From: JACZXQ01 sp036986155
GTDB taxonomy: Bacteria > Gemmatimonadota > Gemmatimonadetes > Longimicrobiales > Gaopeijiaceae
Length of the DNA: 64,000 bases
Direction of reading: 5' to 3'
NCBI GenBank assembly: GCA_036986155.1
Contig: BTRA01000002.1
Location: forward strand, 11,913-75,912
Position numbers and translations under genes: made by a program. The notes under the pieces are model-generated. The model saw only the letters and a list, made by a program, of their open reading frames with translations, was not told where the DNA came from and made no database searches. Positions 24,197-33,543 of this stretch are shown here, piece after piece. Numbering within the stretch: position 1 is the first letter of the stretch; each line of letters starts with the position of its first letter.

Positions 24197-26227
24197 TCAG
24201 ACGGAACCGGACCGGGTCTCGCCCCCAATGGTCTTTAGAGACGGCACAACCTCCTCGAAGGCCTGGAGAATGTCAGGGTCGAATCGCGAACCCATGCCGT
24301 TCAGGATCTCCTCTACCGCCGCAGGCCAATCCCAGGCCTCTCTGAAAGCTCGCTTGCTCGTGAGCGCTTCCAGCGCGTCCGCCACAGCGACGATCCGAGC
24401 ACCCAACGGGATGGCCGTTCCGGCGAGCCCGTCCGGATATCCGCTGCCGTCCCAGCGTTCGTGATGGCATTTCACGATGGCTAAGGCGGCCGGGTCGCTC
24501 AGGACCGGAGCCAGAAGGTCGTGCCCGGTCTTCGGATGCTCCCTGATCTCTTCCCATTCCGACTCGGTCAAGGTGCCCGGCTTGTTCAAGACGTCCCACG
24601 GTACCGCGATCATGCCGACGTCGTGTACCTCGGAGCCGAGGTGGAGGCTGTCGTGGTCGAGAAGCTCTCCAGCTGGATCGAGAACCCGAGCCAACTCCAC
24701 CGCATACGCCGCGACGTACGTGGATCGGCCGATCTTGAACGAGTCCCTGGCCTCGGCACCCTCCACGAGGTAGCGCACGCCCTGGATTACCTTGTCCCGT
24801 CCGAGGTCGGCCGGCCCTTTCTCGGTGGCTGAGATGTCCGGACTGCCTTCTGCCGCTGTCGAAAGGCGGTCACGGCGGGCTAGCGCGTCCACGAGATGGG
24901 CTCGCAGCTCAGGCATCGTAAACGGCTGGAAGAGATGCCGGTCCGCACCGGCCGCCTGTGCCTGAGCCCCGACCCGCGCGTCGCTCGTGCCCGTGAGGGC
25001 TAGAACCTGTGTGATCGGCCAACGTGACTTCATAGAGCGGATCAAGTCCGGGGCTGGACCGGTGGATGCGTGAAAGTCCACCACCGCGACATCGTACTCT
25101 TGCTCGAGCTGATGCGATGCATCCTCGATGTCGGCCACCTCGGTCACCTCGAAGCCCTCACGGTTGAGGTAGGTCGCCACGAGTGCTCGCAGACGGGCGT
25201 CGTCGCCCACGAGGAGCAGACGACGACCGCCGCCGAACTGGGTGATGTGGTGTGGCAGGAGCGTGATAGGCGGTCGACCCTTGCCCAGGTCTGCCGCGCG
25301 GCGGGCAAATCCTGCGCTTCCCGGGGGAGCCGGGTGCCTCACGGTAGCGCCTTCCTGCTCGGTCCCCGTGGAGGTCTTACCGAACAGGCGGACACAATCG
25401 CGGCCCTCTCGCTTGGATCTGTAGAGTGCGTGATCCGCACCGGCCAGCAACTCGTCGGGCGTCTTTATCCCAGTATGGTATCCTGCCACGCCGGCGCTCA
25501 CAGTCAGCGGGCCCCGGCCCAATCCTGCCGCTCTCAAACTGGCCCGCACACGCTCAGCGAAAACCATCGCTCCGTCGGATGAGGATTCGGCGAGGACCGA
25601 GAGGAACTCCTCGCCACCGAATCGCCCGGAGATATTCATCTGGCGGGTCGTCTCGAGCAGAACGCCCCCGAAAATCCTCAAGGCTTCATCACCGGCGGCG
25701 TGCCCGTAGTGGTCGTTGTATTCCTTGAAATTGTCGAGATCGAAGAGGACGACGGCGAGCGGACGGCCGCGCATGGCAGCTGCGAATTCATTCTCGAGCA
25801 CGATTTGTACGCGCCGCCGATTGGGCAAGTGAGTAAGGTTGTCCGTATAGGCGAGGGCCTGCGCCTCCTGCCTCTGTTGGTGGAGTAGCTCTGCGAGCCA
25901 CCCGATCCCGAGGCAGCCGCCGACAAAGGCGATCACGACTCCGATCAGGGTGTCCGGAATAGAGAGCCGTAGGGCGACGGCCACGACCTGAGTCACCGAG
26001 AGGGTTGCCATCCCGAATGCGAGCGCCGTGGCAGCGCCCCTCCAACCCCGGTAATACGCCAAGAGGAATGCCGGAATCAGCGCCAGGAGCCAAAGCAGGG
26101 CGCCGTACTCCCCGAGTGTGTCGGGAATGGCCAAGGCCCCGACGACGGGAATGCCCAAGGCGCCCAAGGAGAGGAGCAGGGCGCGGACGGGCACCGGGTC
26201 GATCGGAAGGTCGGTGGGGGCCTTCAT
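24197..26227 (-). CDS. GGDEF-REC-HD-GYP composite cyclic-di-GMP protein
   Basis: From the ATG at 26227 (weak ribosome site) the protein has 676 residues. Four hydrophobic segments (about 15-112) form an N-terminal membrane domain. A diguanylate cyclase domain follows (about 122-285) with the active-type signature GGEEF at 204-208; the upstream inhibitory-site position reads Arg-x-x-Asn instead of Arg-x-x-Asp. A receiver-like domain (about 325-440) keeps the phosphoacceptor Asp (VAVVDFHAS) but has Gly at the first acidic position and Gln where the conserved Lys should be (LFQPF). A canonical HD-GYP domain (about 470-660) has VHDVGMI and HHERWDGSGYPDG. Both synthesis and degradation of c-di-GMP therefore appear encoded in one chain. 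Confidence 0.88.
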   Translation of the reverse strand: MKAPTDLPIDPVPVRALLLSLGALGIPVVGALAIPDTLGEYGALLWLLALIPAFLLAYYRGWRGAATALAFGMATLSVTQVVAVALRLSIPDTLIGVVIAFVGGCLGIGWLAELLHQQRQEAQALAYTDNLTHLPNRRRVQIVLENEFAAAMRGRPLAVVLFDLDNFKEYNDHYGHAAGDEALRIFGGVLLETTRQMNISGRFGGEEFLSVLAESSSDGAMVFAERVRASLRAAGLGRGPLTVSAGVAGYHTGIKTPDELLAGADHALYRSKREGRDCVRLFGKTSTGTEQEGATVRHPAPPGSAGFARRAADLGKGRPPITLLPHHITQFGGGRRLLLVGDDARLRALVATYLNREGFEVTEVADIEDASHQLEQEYDVAVVDFHASTGPAPDLIRSMKSRWPITQVLALTGTSDARVGAQAQAAGADRHLFQPFTMPELRAHLVDALARRDRLSTAAEGSPDISATEKGPADLGRDKVIQGVRYLVEGAEARDSFKIGRSTYVAAYAVELARVLDPAGELLDHDSLHLGSEVHDVGMIAVPWDVLNKPGTLTESEWEEIREHPKTGHDLLAPVLSDPAALAIVKCHHERWDGSGYPDGLAGTAIPLGARIVAVADALEALTSKRAFREAWDWPAAVEEILNGMGSRFDPDILQAFEEVVPSLKTIGGETRSGSV

Positions 26228-26614
26228 CCGTAGAGGGTCATCCTTCGGTTGACGTGGTCGCTCGGGTTCACACCAACCTCTCTCGAACCCCCGGTACTCA
26301 CCGATCTCCAATGTGATGGATTCTGGCCGGTTACGCACCTCTTGTGCGAAAGCCGATTCGTCGGTTGCTCGGCGCCCGCTGGCCGTCCATGTTCCGGCGG
26401 ACTGTAAGGCAAAGCCCACCAGCTTAGCGAGATCGTAGACATCGAACCCGCGAGGTCCCCGCGAGATGAGCGTGCTGATTGGGAGGTCAGGCCTCCGCTC
26501 CACGGCTTCGCCGGCCACGGTGCCGATTTCAGCCCAAAGCTATCGGCCGGATACTTTCGGGCCCCGGTGCTGGCCCCATTGAGCGTCGACCGACGCACAG
26601 GGGGGAGCTGACAC
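26228..26614. other. 387-base divergent intergenic region
   Basis: Lies between the GGDEF-REC-HD-GYP gene (minus) and proline dehydrogenase (plus). The minus-strand frame of the signalling gene stays open to 26518, but the extra 97 residues look non-conserved. No RNA gene, strong hairpin or clear promoter was recognised; it probably holds both promoters. Confidence 0.4.
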
Positions 26615-27532
26615 GTGCTTCGACGTGTATTGCTTTGGGGATCCGAGAACGAATTCCTCGCTAAGCGGCTTCCGCGATTCCGGTTCGTCAAGAGGGCTGT
26701 ACAACGCTTCATGCCGGGCGAGGAGCTCGCCGATGCCTTGAGGGAGTCGTCGGCCTTGGCTGAGGCCAACAAGGGGACGCTGCTCACTCTTCTGGGCGAA
26801 AACGTCAACGAGGAGGCGGAATCGACTGAGGTCGTCCGGTCCTATCTCGAGGCGCTCATCGCAGCGGCGGACCGTTCGCTCGACATCGAGATCTCCGTGA
26901 AGTTGACTCAGTTGGGTCTCGACATCGATGAGAACCTGGCCGAGCGTAACCTGCGGGCGCTCGTCGAGTCGTCGGGGAAGCTGGGCCACATGGTTTGGGT
27001 AGACATGGAAAGCAGCGCTTACGTCGATCGCACGCTCGACCTCTACCGTACCGTAAGAGCGGATCACGCCAACCTAGGGATTTGTCTCCAGTCGTATCTC
27101 CGACGCACCCCCGAGGACCTCGAGGAGCTGCTCCGGTTGGGTGCCGCGGTCCGCCTCGTCAAGGGAGCGTACGCGGAACCACCGGACGTCGCGTTTCCCA
27201 AGAAGCATGACGTGGACGAGGCTTTCTTTGCGTTGGCCTGCAGGCTGATCGACGCCCAGCCTCCCGTACGCGGGGCGTTCGGGACTCACGACGGGGCGTT
27301 GGTGCGGAGAATCCAAGCAGCGGGGGAGGAGCGGGGGGTCGACTGGGGCCGGCTGGAGTTTCAGATGCTATACGGGATCGGCGTCCGCGACCAGGATCGC
27401 CTGGCTGCCGACGGCTACAGGGTTCGCGTACTCATCAGCTATGGGTCGGCCTGGTTTCCGTGGTATATGCGGCGTCTGGCTGAGCGACCGGCCAACCTCG
27501 CGTTCGTGCTGCGCAAGATGTTCTCGGCTTGA
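26615..27532 (+). CDS. Proline dehydrogenase
   Basis: FAD-dependent oxidation of L-proline to delta-1-pyrroline-5-carboxylate; monofunctional, 305 residues, a standard length for bacterial PRODH lacking the P5C dehydrogenase half of PutA. Beta/alpha-barrel signatures are visible: EISVKLTQLG (about 90), MVWVDMESSAYVD (about 127), VRLVKGAYAEP (about 188) and FQMLYGIG (about 250), with the proline-binding Arg region YRVRVLISYGSAWFPW near the end. The GTG start follows GGGGGAGC. The MFS gene starts within its stop codon, so a joint operon, perhaps with uptake of a related substrate, is likely. No P5C dehydrogenase gene is in the window. Confidence 0.93.
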   Translation: MLRRVLLWGSENEFLAKRLPRFRFVKRAVQRFMPGEELADALRESSALAEANKGTLLTLLGENVNEEAESTEVVRSYLEALIAAADRSLDIEISVKLTQLGLDIDENLAERNLRALVESSGKLGHMVWVDMESSAYVDRTLDLYRTVRADHANLGICLQSYLRRTPEDLEELLRLGAAVRLVKGAYAEPPDVAFPKKHDVDEAFFALACRLIDAQPPVRGAFGTHDGALVRRIQAAGEERGVDWGRLEFQMLYGIGVRDQDRLAADGYRVRVLISYGSAWFPWYMRRLAERPANLAFVLRKMFSA

Positions 27533-28731
27533 TGAGGGTCCACCGCCCGGATCAGGACTCGGATCCGGCCCGCTGGAAGGCCCTGGGCGTGCTTTCGGCC
27601 GCCGTCCTCTTCGGCATGTCGATCTGGCTCACGGCGAGCGCGATCGCGCCTGAGCTTCAGCGAACCTGGGGGCTCACCAGCAGTCAGGTGGGTTGGCTCA
27701 CCACGCTCGTGCAGTTGGGGTTTGTCTCGGGAACAGCGGTGGCTGCCATCCTCAACCTCGCCGACGTGGTACCGTCTCGCCGGTACTTCGCGGTGTCCGG
27801 TGTACTCGGTGGCCTCGCGAACGCCGCGATACTCATTGCGCCCGGCTACGGATCGGCACTCGTGTTCCGCTTCCTGACCGGATTCTTCCTCGCAGGCGTA
27901 TATCCGCCGGCGATGAAAATGATCTCGACGTGGTTTCGCTCTTCGAGAGGTATGGCGATTGGAGCGATCGTGGGGGCACTGACTGTGGGCAAGGCGACCC
28001 CTTATCTGCTCAAGCTCTTCGAAGGATCAGGCCTCGCTCAAGTCATCGTGGGTTCCTCATCCGCCGCGGTCGGGGGGGCTGTGCTGGTCTTGATCGCGTA
28101 TCGTGACGGCCCATACCCATTCCTTCGGCCGGCTTTCTCCTGGGGGCTGGTCATGAGAGTGATCAAGGACCGCCCGACCCGTCTCGCCACCGGCGGATAC
28201 CTTGGGCATATGTGGGAGTTGTACGCTGCGTGGAGCACGATCGGACTCTTTTATGTGCAGTACTTCGGGGCTGAGGGGGGGCACTCCCCAGCCGCCGACC
28301 TCGCGGCCTTCGGCATGATCGCGGCGGGTGGATTGGGGGCTGTGATGGCGGGCTCCTGGGCCGATCGATGGGGCCGCGAGCGCACCACGATCTGGATGAT
28401 GGCGATCTCGGGAGCATGTGCTCTGTCGATCGGATGGTTAATGGACGCCAGCCCCTGGATCGTCGTCCCCTTGGCGCTGATCTGGGGCTTCACGATTGTG
28501 GCGGATTCCGCGCAATTCAGCGCCATCGTGACCGAAGTGGCGCCGGAGGATGCGGTGGGAACGGCGCTAATGTTGCAGACCTCTGTCGGCTTCCTGCTGA
28601 CAGCTGTGTCGATCCAGTTGACGGTCTGGCTAGCGGACGTGGCGGGGTGGCAGGTGGCGTACGGAATGCTAGCGATCGGACCGGTCTTCGGTATCGTCTC
28701 GATGGTGCGGCTGAGGCGGGTGCGCGCTTGA
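27532..28731 (+). CDS. Major facilitator superfamily transporter
   Basis: 399 residues with twelve predicted membrane helices and the MFS loop motif between helices 8 and 9 (GSWADRWGRERT, about residues 275-286). Substrate cannot be read from the sequence. Coupling to proline dehydrogenase (ATG overlaps that gene's TGA) suggests an amino acid or small organic acid, but this is inference. The alternative start, a TTG at 27529, adds only one residue. Confidence 0.85.
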   Translation: MRVHRPDQDSDPARWKALGVLSAAVLFGMSIWLTASAIAPELQRTWGLTSSQVGWLTTLVQLGFVSGTAVAAILNLADVVPSRRYFAVSGVLGGLANAAILIAPGYGSALVFRFLTGFFLAGVYPPAMKMISTWFRSSRGMAIGAIVGALTVGKATPYLLKLFEGSGLAQVIVGSSSAAVGGAVLVLIAYRDGPYPFLRPAFSWGLVMRVIKDRPTRLATGGYLGHMWELYAAWSTIGLFYVQYFGAEGGHSPAADLAAFGMIAAGGLGAVMAGSWADRWGRERTTIWMMAISGACALSIGWLMDASPWIVVPLALIWGFTIVADSAQFSAIVTEVAPEDAVGTALMLQTSVGFLLTAVSIQLTVWLADVAGWQVAYGMLAIGPVFGIVSMVRLRRVRA

Positions 28732-29098
28732 GGCTCATGCCTCTGCGGATCACGAAATCGCCAGGGCCCGGCTCTCGCTCGTGCCTCGCCCTCTAGCCGA
28801 GGCATCTCGGGATTCGTCGAGCCGGGGGGCCTCGGTTCGCTGGACTACGACCGAGCGGACGGCCGTCTTGTTCTTCGTTCTCTGGATGTCGACGGCTCGG
28901 CGGTCCTTCTCGATATGCTGCCAGCGTACCCCTCAGATCCGCGTCGCGAGTCACGTTCTCACGGTGATCCGCGTGCTCGGTCCCCGGAAGGGGCGGCCGC
29001 ATGTTGCGATGGCCGGAGAACTGCGCGCGGAAGGGAGATCGCCCGGGCCGCACCCGCGAAGGCTGGTCGGCACCGGCTTGGCTCGGCAAGACCGCAGG
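28732..29098. other. 367-base region without a supportable gene
   Basis: Lies between convergent MFS and multicopper oxidase genes. Several open frames cross it, but none has a start with a ribosome site, a recognised motif or consistent codon bias. The palindromic GAGGC-AT-GCCTC near 28731 and a GCCTCG/CGAGGC pair near 28785-28803 could serve as transcript ends. It may contain decayed coding sequence. Confidence 0.35.
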
Positions 29099-31067
29099 TC
29101 AACCTCCCGGTGCCACAACCTCGACAGGCTGCCGAGAGTTCAAGGGCGTGCCGTTGAATGTCACGCTTCTGATTGAGAACACGAGTGATTCCGGTCTCCG
29201 CGGGGTGATGAGAACGTCGTAGATTTCTCCGACTCGGACCGTCTGCTGCGAGGGAACCGTCTCTTGTAGGTGCTCGGGCAGTTCGGCACCGTCCTTCGCC
29301 ACCAGTGTCCATCGGTAGGGCCTACCGTCGGTCCGGAGCAATTCGAACGTCCCCGAGGGCCCGAGAGTGATGTTCATGAGTCGGAACCGGTAGGACTGGC
29401 GGGCCTCGAACTGCATCGGTGGTAGTTCTTTTCGCCCATTTACGACCGTTCCCTCCACGTTCGGGGCCGCACCGAGAATGAAGACCTTGTCGTGCTCCGG
29501 ATCCCATTCCTGGACCTTTGGTAGGACCACGATGGGCCCGTAGAGCCCCGCTCCCTGTTGCCGGATGTCGCTCATATGGGTGTGATACATGAAGCTGCCC
29601 GGGCGGGGTGGGGTGAACCGCATCTCAAAACTGTCACTCGGCATGATGGGGGGGGGTGGGCATGCCAGAATATCCGCCGACGCCAACAACGCCATCAAAT
29701 GGACTTTCGATCTCGAGCCCGTGCCAGTGTATCTGGGTCGGCTCAGGGCTTCGGTTGACGACCCAAACACTGGTGGGCTCACCTTCTCGCATGATCAGGG
29801 TCGACCCGGGAAGACGCACCGAGTCGGGTGCTGGATCTTCCGGCCCCTCGGCGAGAATGGGGGAAAAAGTGCGGCGGTACGGTGAGATCGCTTTGAGCTT
29901 CGTCCCGGGGGGTGCCGGTACGGAGTCCGAGTTGACGATCAATCGCATCTGGCGCCGTGGGCGTTCATCCGGAACCCAGTCTGGCGATGGATTGACGTAC
30001 ATTCCCATCATCAATCCCCCCATGCCTTCGACGACATGGGCGGCAGGGTCGTGTTGCGGCTCTCCCAGCAACTTCCGCTTGGTGACCTGTTCTCGATCGG
30101 CCGGTTGGTCGAGCGGCTTGTAGTTCGGTCCGACGTGACCGGAAATGTGGCAGTGAAAGATCCAACCCCCGGGCCGGTTGGGAGTCCAGGAAAGGGACAA
30201 AGTGGACCCGACGGCCATTTCCTCCGTCACCGCTTGGTGTTGTTGGGACTCCCAAAAGATCTCGTCGTGGTCGTTGTCCCCTTTCGCCTCGATAGTGTAG
30301 AAGAACCCATGAAGATGCATGGGGTGGCCACGCCCAGACGCGTTGATCAGGCGCCACCTCACCGTATCCCCCATACCGTATTCGAGACGTTTGGTATACG
30401 GCCACGGGCGGCCATTGATCGTCAAGATTGCCGGGGCGGATGGAAGCGTGCGTACGCCCAGGATCATGATAGCATCGATGGGTTCGGGCATGTCGGGACC
30501 GGTAATCACCAGAGCGCCCGTCAGGAAGACTCCCTCTCTCTGGTTGGCGACCAGGGGAGGAATGTCCACGGGACGTCGGGGTGAGACCCCCCCGACCCGA
30601 GCCCAGTAGTAGAACGTTCCCTCCGCGTCAGCGACGAATTCCTTGGCGGAGGTCTCACCGGGCCCGATGAGCCAGGGCTCCAGGGGCGTCGTTCGTCTCT
30701 CGCCCAGCCCGTGGACGATCAGGAGCGAGTCGAGCGTGTTCTCAATGGTGACATGGACTCGGGTGCCGAGCGGTGCGCGCAGGTAGGGCCCGGGAATCAT
30801 CGGGTCACCGTCCCCTTCGGCGAAGGCATAGTTCATGAGGCCCGGCTCGTCCGGACCATAGGGCCGCCAGTCGGCCTCGACGGCTTTCAACTCCACCGTG
30901 AGGACTCCATCGTGCAACTCGCCCGCGGGTGCCTCGTTGTCATGGAACCGCGCGAGCGGCAAAGACGCCGTCGCCACTGTGGTGTGGCTCGTGGGGCTTG
31001 AATGGACCGTCGGCGCGGTGATTATGACCATACAGGACAAAGCCACCGCCGAGAGGCGAGAGTTCAT
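29099..31067 (-). pseudogene. Multicopper oxidase, frameshifted at a 9-base homopolymer (possible sequence error)
   Basis: A signal-bearing cupredoxin protein of about 655 residues if one base is removed from the C9 run (G9 on the plus strand, 29648-29656). As given, the upstream frame stops at 29634; the downstream frame resumes in register with PPIMPSDSFEMRF and continues to 29099. Domain order is unusual. Domain 1 has lost most copper ligands; domain 2 carries HPMHLHG (about 247) and HCHISGH (about 304); domain 3 carries IHWHGLE (about 445) and YHTHMSD (about 494); domain 4 resembles the non-catalytic middle domain of laccases. Both halves of the trinuclear site are thus present but in reversed order. 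Substrate unknown. Confidence 0.8.
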
Positions 31068-31343
31068 AGGCACAGGGGCGGCTCCCGTGTAATAAGGGGG
31101 ACGGTGGTCGACGTAATATGCTGAGGGCGGCCGGGGGATTGCAAGGAAGTTGGGAGAGACGAGCGAGGTAGGGTGGTCAACTGTGCCTGACCAGGCATCC
31201 GACACCACGGCCCGCCAGGTCGAGAGTTGTACCGCCACGAGGGTGGCGGAATGCCGAGGCACATGGACCTCATCCCTGTTCTGGCGGATAGTGTGCGGAC
31301 ACGTACTTTGCCATGAGTCGCGCAGAACGCTCCGGGAGGCCCC

Positions 31344-33479
31344 CTATTCCTGCGACTCGATGGGGGCACCCCACAAGACCGCCATCGCTTCGGCGTAGTC
31401 TACTAGCTCGGGGGGCGCCTCCAGGGCTTTGGGCACGAAGACGTAGGCATTTCGGCCAGGAAATGCACCCAGGATCAAGGCGTTTTTCTCCGGACCGAGG
31501 TCTCTCACGAATAATATTCCACTGCCGCCTAGGCCCGGCAGGTCCCCTTGCCATAACAGGGGCGCGAGAGCCACCGCGCCGAAGCGGTCGGACCTCAGCT
31601 CGCGAACGCAGGAAGGCGTGAGGACCTCACCGGGTCGCACGCGCACGGTCGTGCCTGGCGCGGGAGATCGGCGCTCGATCTCGGAGGGGATCCCGGACGC
31701 CTGTTGAAGATCCACCGGGGGGAGTTCGACGTCCGACTCTCGACGCCTCACCACGGCCTCCCGCGCCTCGGCGAACCGGTGCAGTGCGCAGTTGGTGTTG
31801 CGCCTAAGCGCGGAGATCACGCTGTCCTGACGCATGCCGCCGGCGCCTTGAAGCGTGGCGCTGATGCGCTCGTTCCAAGACGAATGTGTGAAGATGATCG
31901 CGGGGCCGGGCTCCGGCGTCTCGGGTACGGTGATGCGAGACAGGGATTCGTCGGTCCACGAATAGGTCGACCACCTGGTGGGGATTCCCAGCGCCGGAGC
32001 AGCCGCGAGGGCGGCTACGAAGCTCCACGCTGCCACGTTCCGCAGCCCTCCAGCAAGCGGCGTGTCGTCGGACGTCCGTCGACTCAACTCCACGGCCCCG
32101 AGGGCCGCCAGGGCGATCCAAGCCGGGGCCGCTTCGAAGAGCATCCTGGTCGCGTGAAACCAGTAGACGAGGTTGCCGACGACAGGAAGCAGTGCCCAAG
32201 CGATCAGAAGCGGAACACCCTTGGGCAGCCTCGGAGCGATGAGCAGATAGAGTCCGACTAGCGCTGTCAACGGAATGGACGTCTCGAGGAATTGCACTCC
32301 TACGGCGAGCGTGTCGGTCGAGGTGAAGCCAATGGCTTCGGTGAGGCCATAGGGATAGCCCCACGGATCACGATGGAATCCAAGACCGTGGTCACTTCCG
32401 AAGGCGGCGAGGTACCCGAAGGTGGTTATTCCACCGAAGAGGCGGTAATTGAACCAACCCAGCAGGACGGCGAAGGGCGCTCCGCCGATCAGTGTGGCAG
32501 CCGCTCTTCGGAGCAGCCATGGGCTGGAAGGCCCCATGCCGTCATTGGAGTGGTCGGCGGCGGCCGAGGCTGCCTTGGGAACCCATATCCCTAGCGTAAA
32601 CAGGCCGCCGAGGATCAACCCGATGAGAGGCCGAGAGGAGACCATTGCGCCGATCGCAGCGCCGGTCAGAACACCCCAGCTCGCTCGCCCGTCGCGCGCA
32701 CGAAGGGCGGAGTAGAGAACCAGCGACCCCAGGGCCCCTGCCGACAGGTGGCTCAACGCCCCCCCTCCCAGGAATACCAGGAACGGGCTCACAGCCACGA
32801 GGAGCGCGGCCAGGCGTGCGGTCGCAGGTCGGTCCGGCAGGAGCCGGGGTAAGGACAGCGCCACCAATCCGGCGATGGCTCCGAGTGACACCGCGCCGAC
32901 GAGCCAGGGTGTATCCATCGCTATGAACAAGGCCAGAAAGGCGAGGTGGGTGGGCGGATATTGCGACACCCATCCCTGGTCGACCAGCAGTGTATTGGGG
33001 ATCAGCCACGCCTCGGGCACGACAGGCAAGACGCCGGCCAAACTTCCTGCGGCCATGTAGCGGGCTTGAATGGTGGATGCGATCTCGTCGACGTTGGTGA
33101 ACAGGCCCAGGTACAGGTAACGCCACGTCAGGAGCGCGAGCGCGGCGGCTAGGACGGACATCGCGGTCGCGAACACGGGCAGCTTTGGCGCACACAGCAG
33201 ATCGCCCACGCGCCTCGACACCGCTCGCAGAGGTCCATCCTTGAGCAATGCAGCCAGAAGGACACCGACGAGGAGGGTGCTGAGAGTCCCCCACCAGGCG
33301 AGTTGCAGGGTCACCTCGGCGATCTCGACGCTCGCCACGCGGAATGGGGCCTCGACGGTCGTGTCGAGCAATCGGTAGATCGGCAGAAAAGAAAGAGCCA
33401 GGAGGAGGCCGCCCAGCACGCGTCTCGCGAACGTTCGAGTGTTCTGGTTGGAACTCACGTCATGTGGTCTCTCACTCAT
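31344..33479 (-). CDS. Polytopic membrane protein, glycosyltransferase-39/mannosyltransferase-like
   Basis: 711 residues from the ATG at 33479. After a short polar N-terminus there are about twelve hydrophobic helices (about 20-550) and then a soluble, probably periplasmic C-terminal domain (about 560-711). The layout, and the acidic loop NVDEIASTIQARYMAAGSL after the third or fourth helix followed by QYPPTHLAFLALF, resemble GT-C fold enzymes that use polyprenyl-phosphate sugars. No definite catalytic assignment is possible. It runs in the same direction as the compatible-solute transporter but is separated from it by 64 bases. Confidence 0.6.
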   Translation of the reverse strand: MSERPHDVSSNQNTRTFARRVLGGLLLALSFLPIYRLLDTTVEAPFRVASVEIAEVTLQLAWWGTLSTLLVGVLLAALLKDGPLRAVSRRVGDLLCAPKLPVFATAMSVLAAALALLTWRYLYLGLFTNVDEIASTIQARYMAAGSLAGVLPVVPEAWLIPNTLLVDQGWVSQYPPTHLAFLALFIAMDTPWLVGAVSLGAIAGLVALSLPRLLPDRPATARLAALLVAVSPFLVFLGGGALSHLSAGALGSLVLYSALRARDGRASWGVLTGAAIGAMVSSRPLIGLILGGLFTLGIWVPKAASAAADHSNDGMGPSSPWLLRRAAATLIGGAPFAVLLGWFNYRLFGGITTFGYLAAFGSDHGLGFHRDPWGYPYGLTEAIGFTSTDTLAVGVQFLETSIPLTALVGLYLLIAPRLPKGVPLLIAWALLPVVGNLVYWFHATRMLFEAAPAWIALAALGAVELSRRTSDDTPLAGGLRNVAAWSFVAALAAAPALGIPTRWSTYSWTDESLSRITVPETPEPGPAIIFTHSSWNERISATLQGAGGMRQDSVISALRRNTNCALHRFAEAREAVVRRRESDVELPPVDLQQASGIPSEIERRSPAPGTTVRVRPGEVLTPSCVRELRSDRFGAVALAPLLWQGDLPGLGGSGILFVRDLGPEKNALILGAFPGRNAYVFVPKALEAPPELVDYAEAMAVLWGAPIESQE

Positions 33480-33543
33480 CCCCGAACGTCGCCAGCCGCT
33501 AGACCTTCGGGCCTCGCCTCGCCAGGCGGCGCGACGCGGAGGG

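Noticed and set aside
26228..26518. N-terminal extension of the GGDEF-REC-HD-GYP gene
   Set aside because: The extra 97 residues lack family similarity or hydrophobic pattern; the ATG at 26227 directly precedes the membrane domain, although its ribosome site is weak.
28781..29176. Plus-strand open frame of 131 codons downstream of the MFS gene
   Set aside because: No ribosome site, no motif, biased Arg/Ser content, and it overlaps the end of the oxidase gene on the opposite strand.
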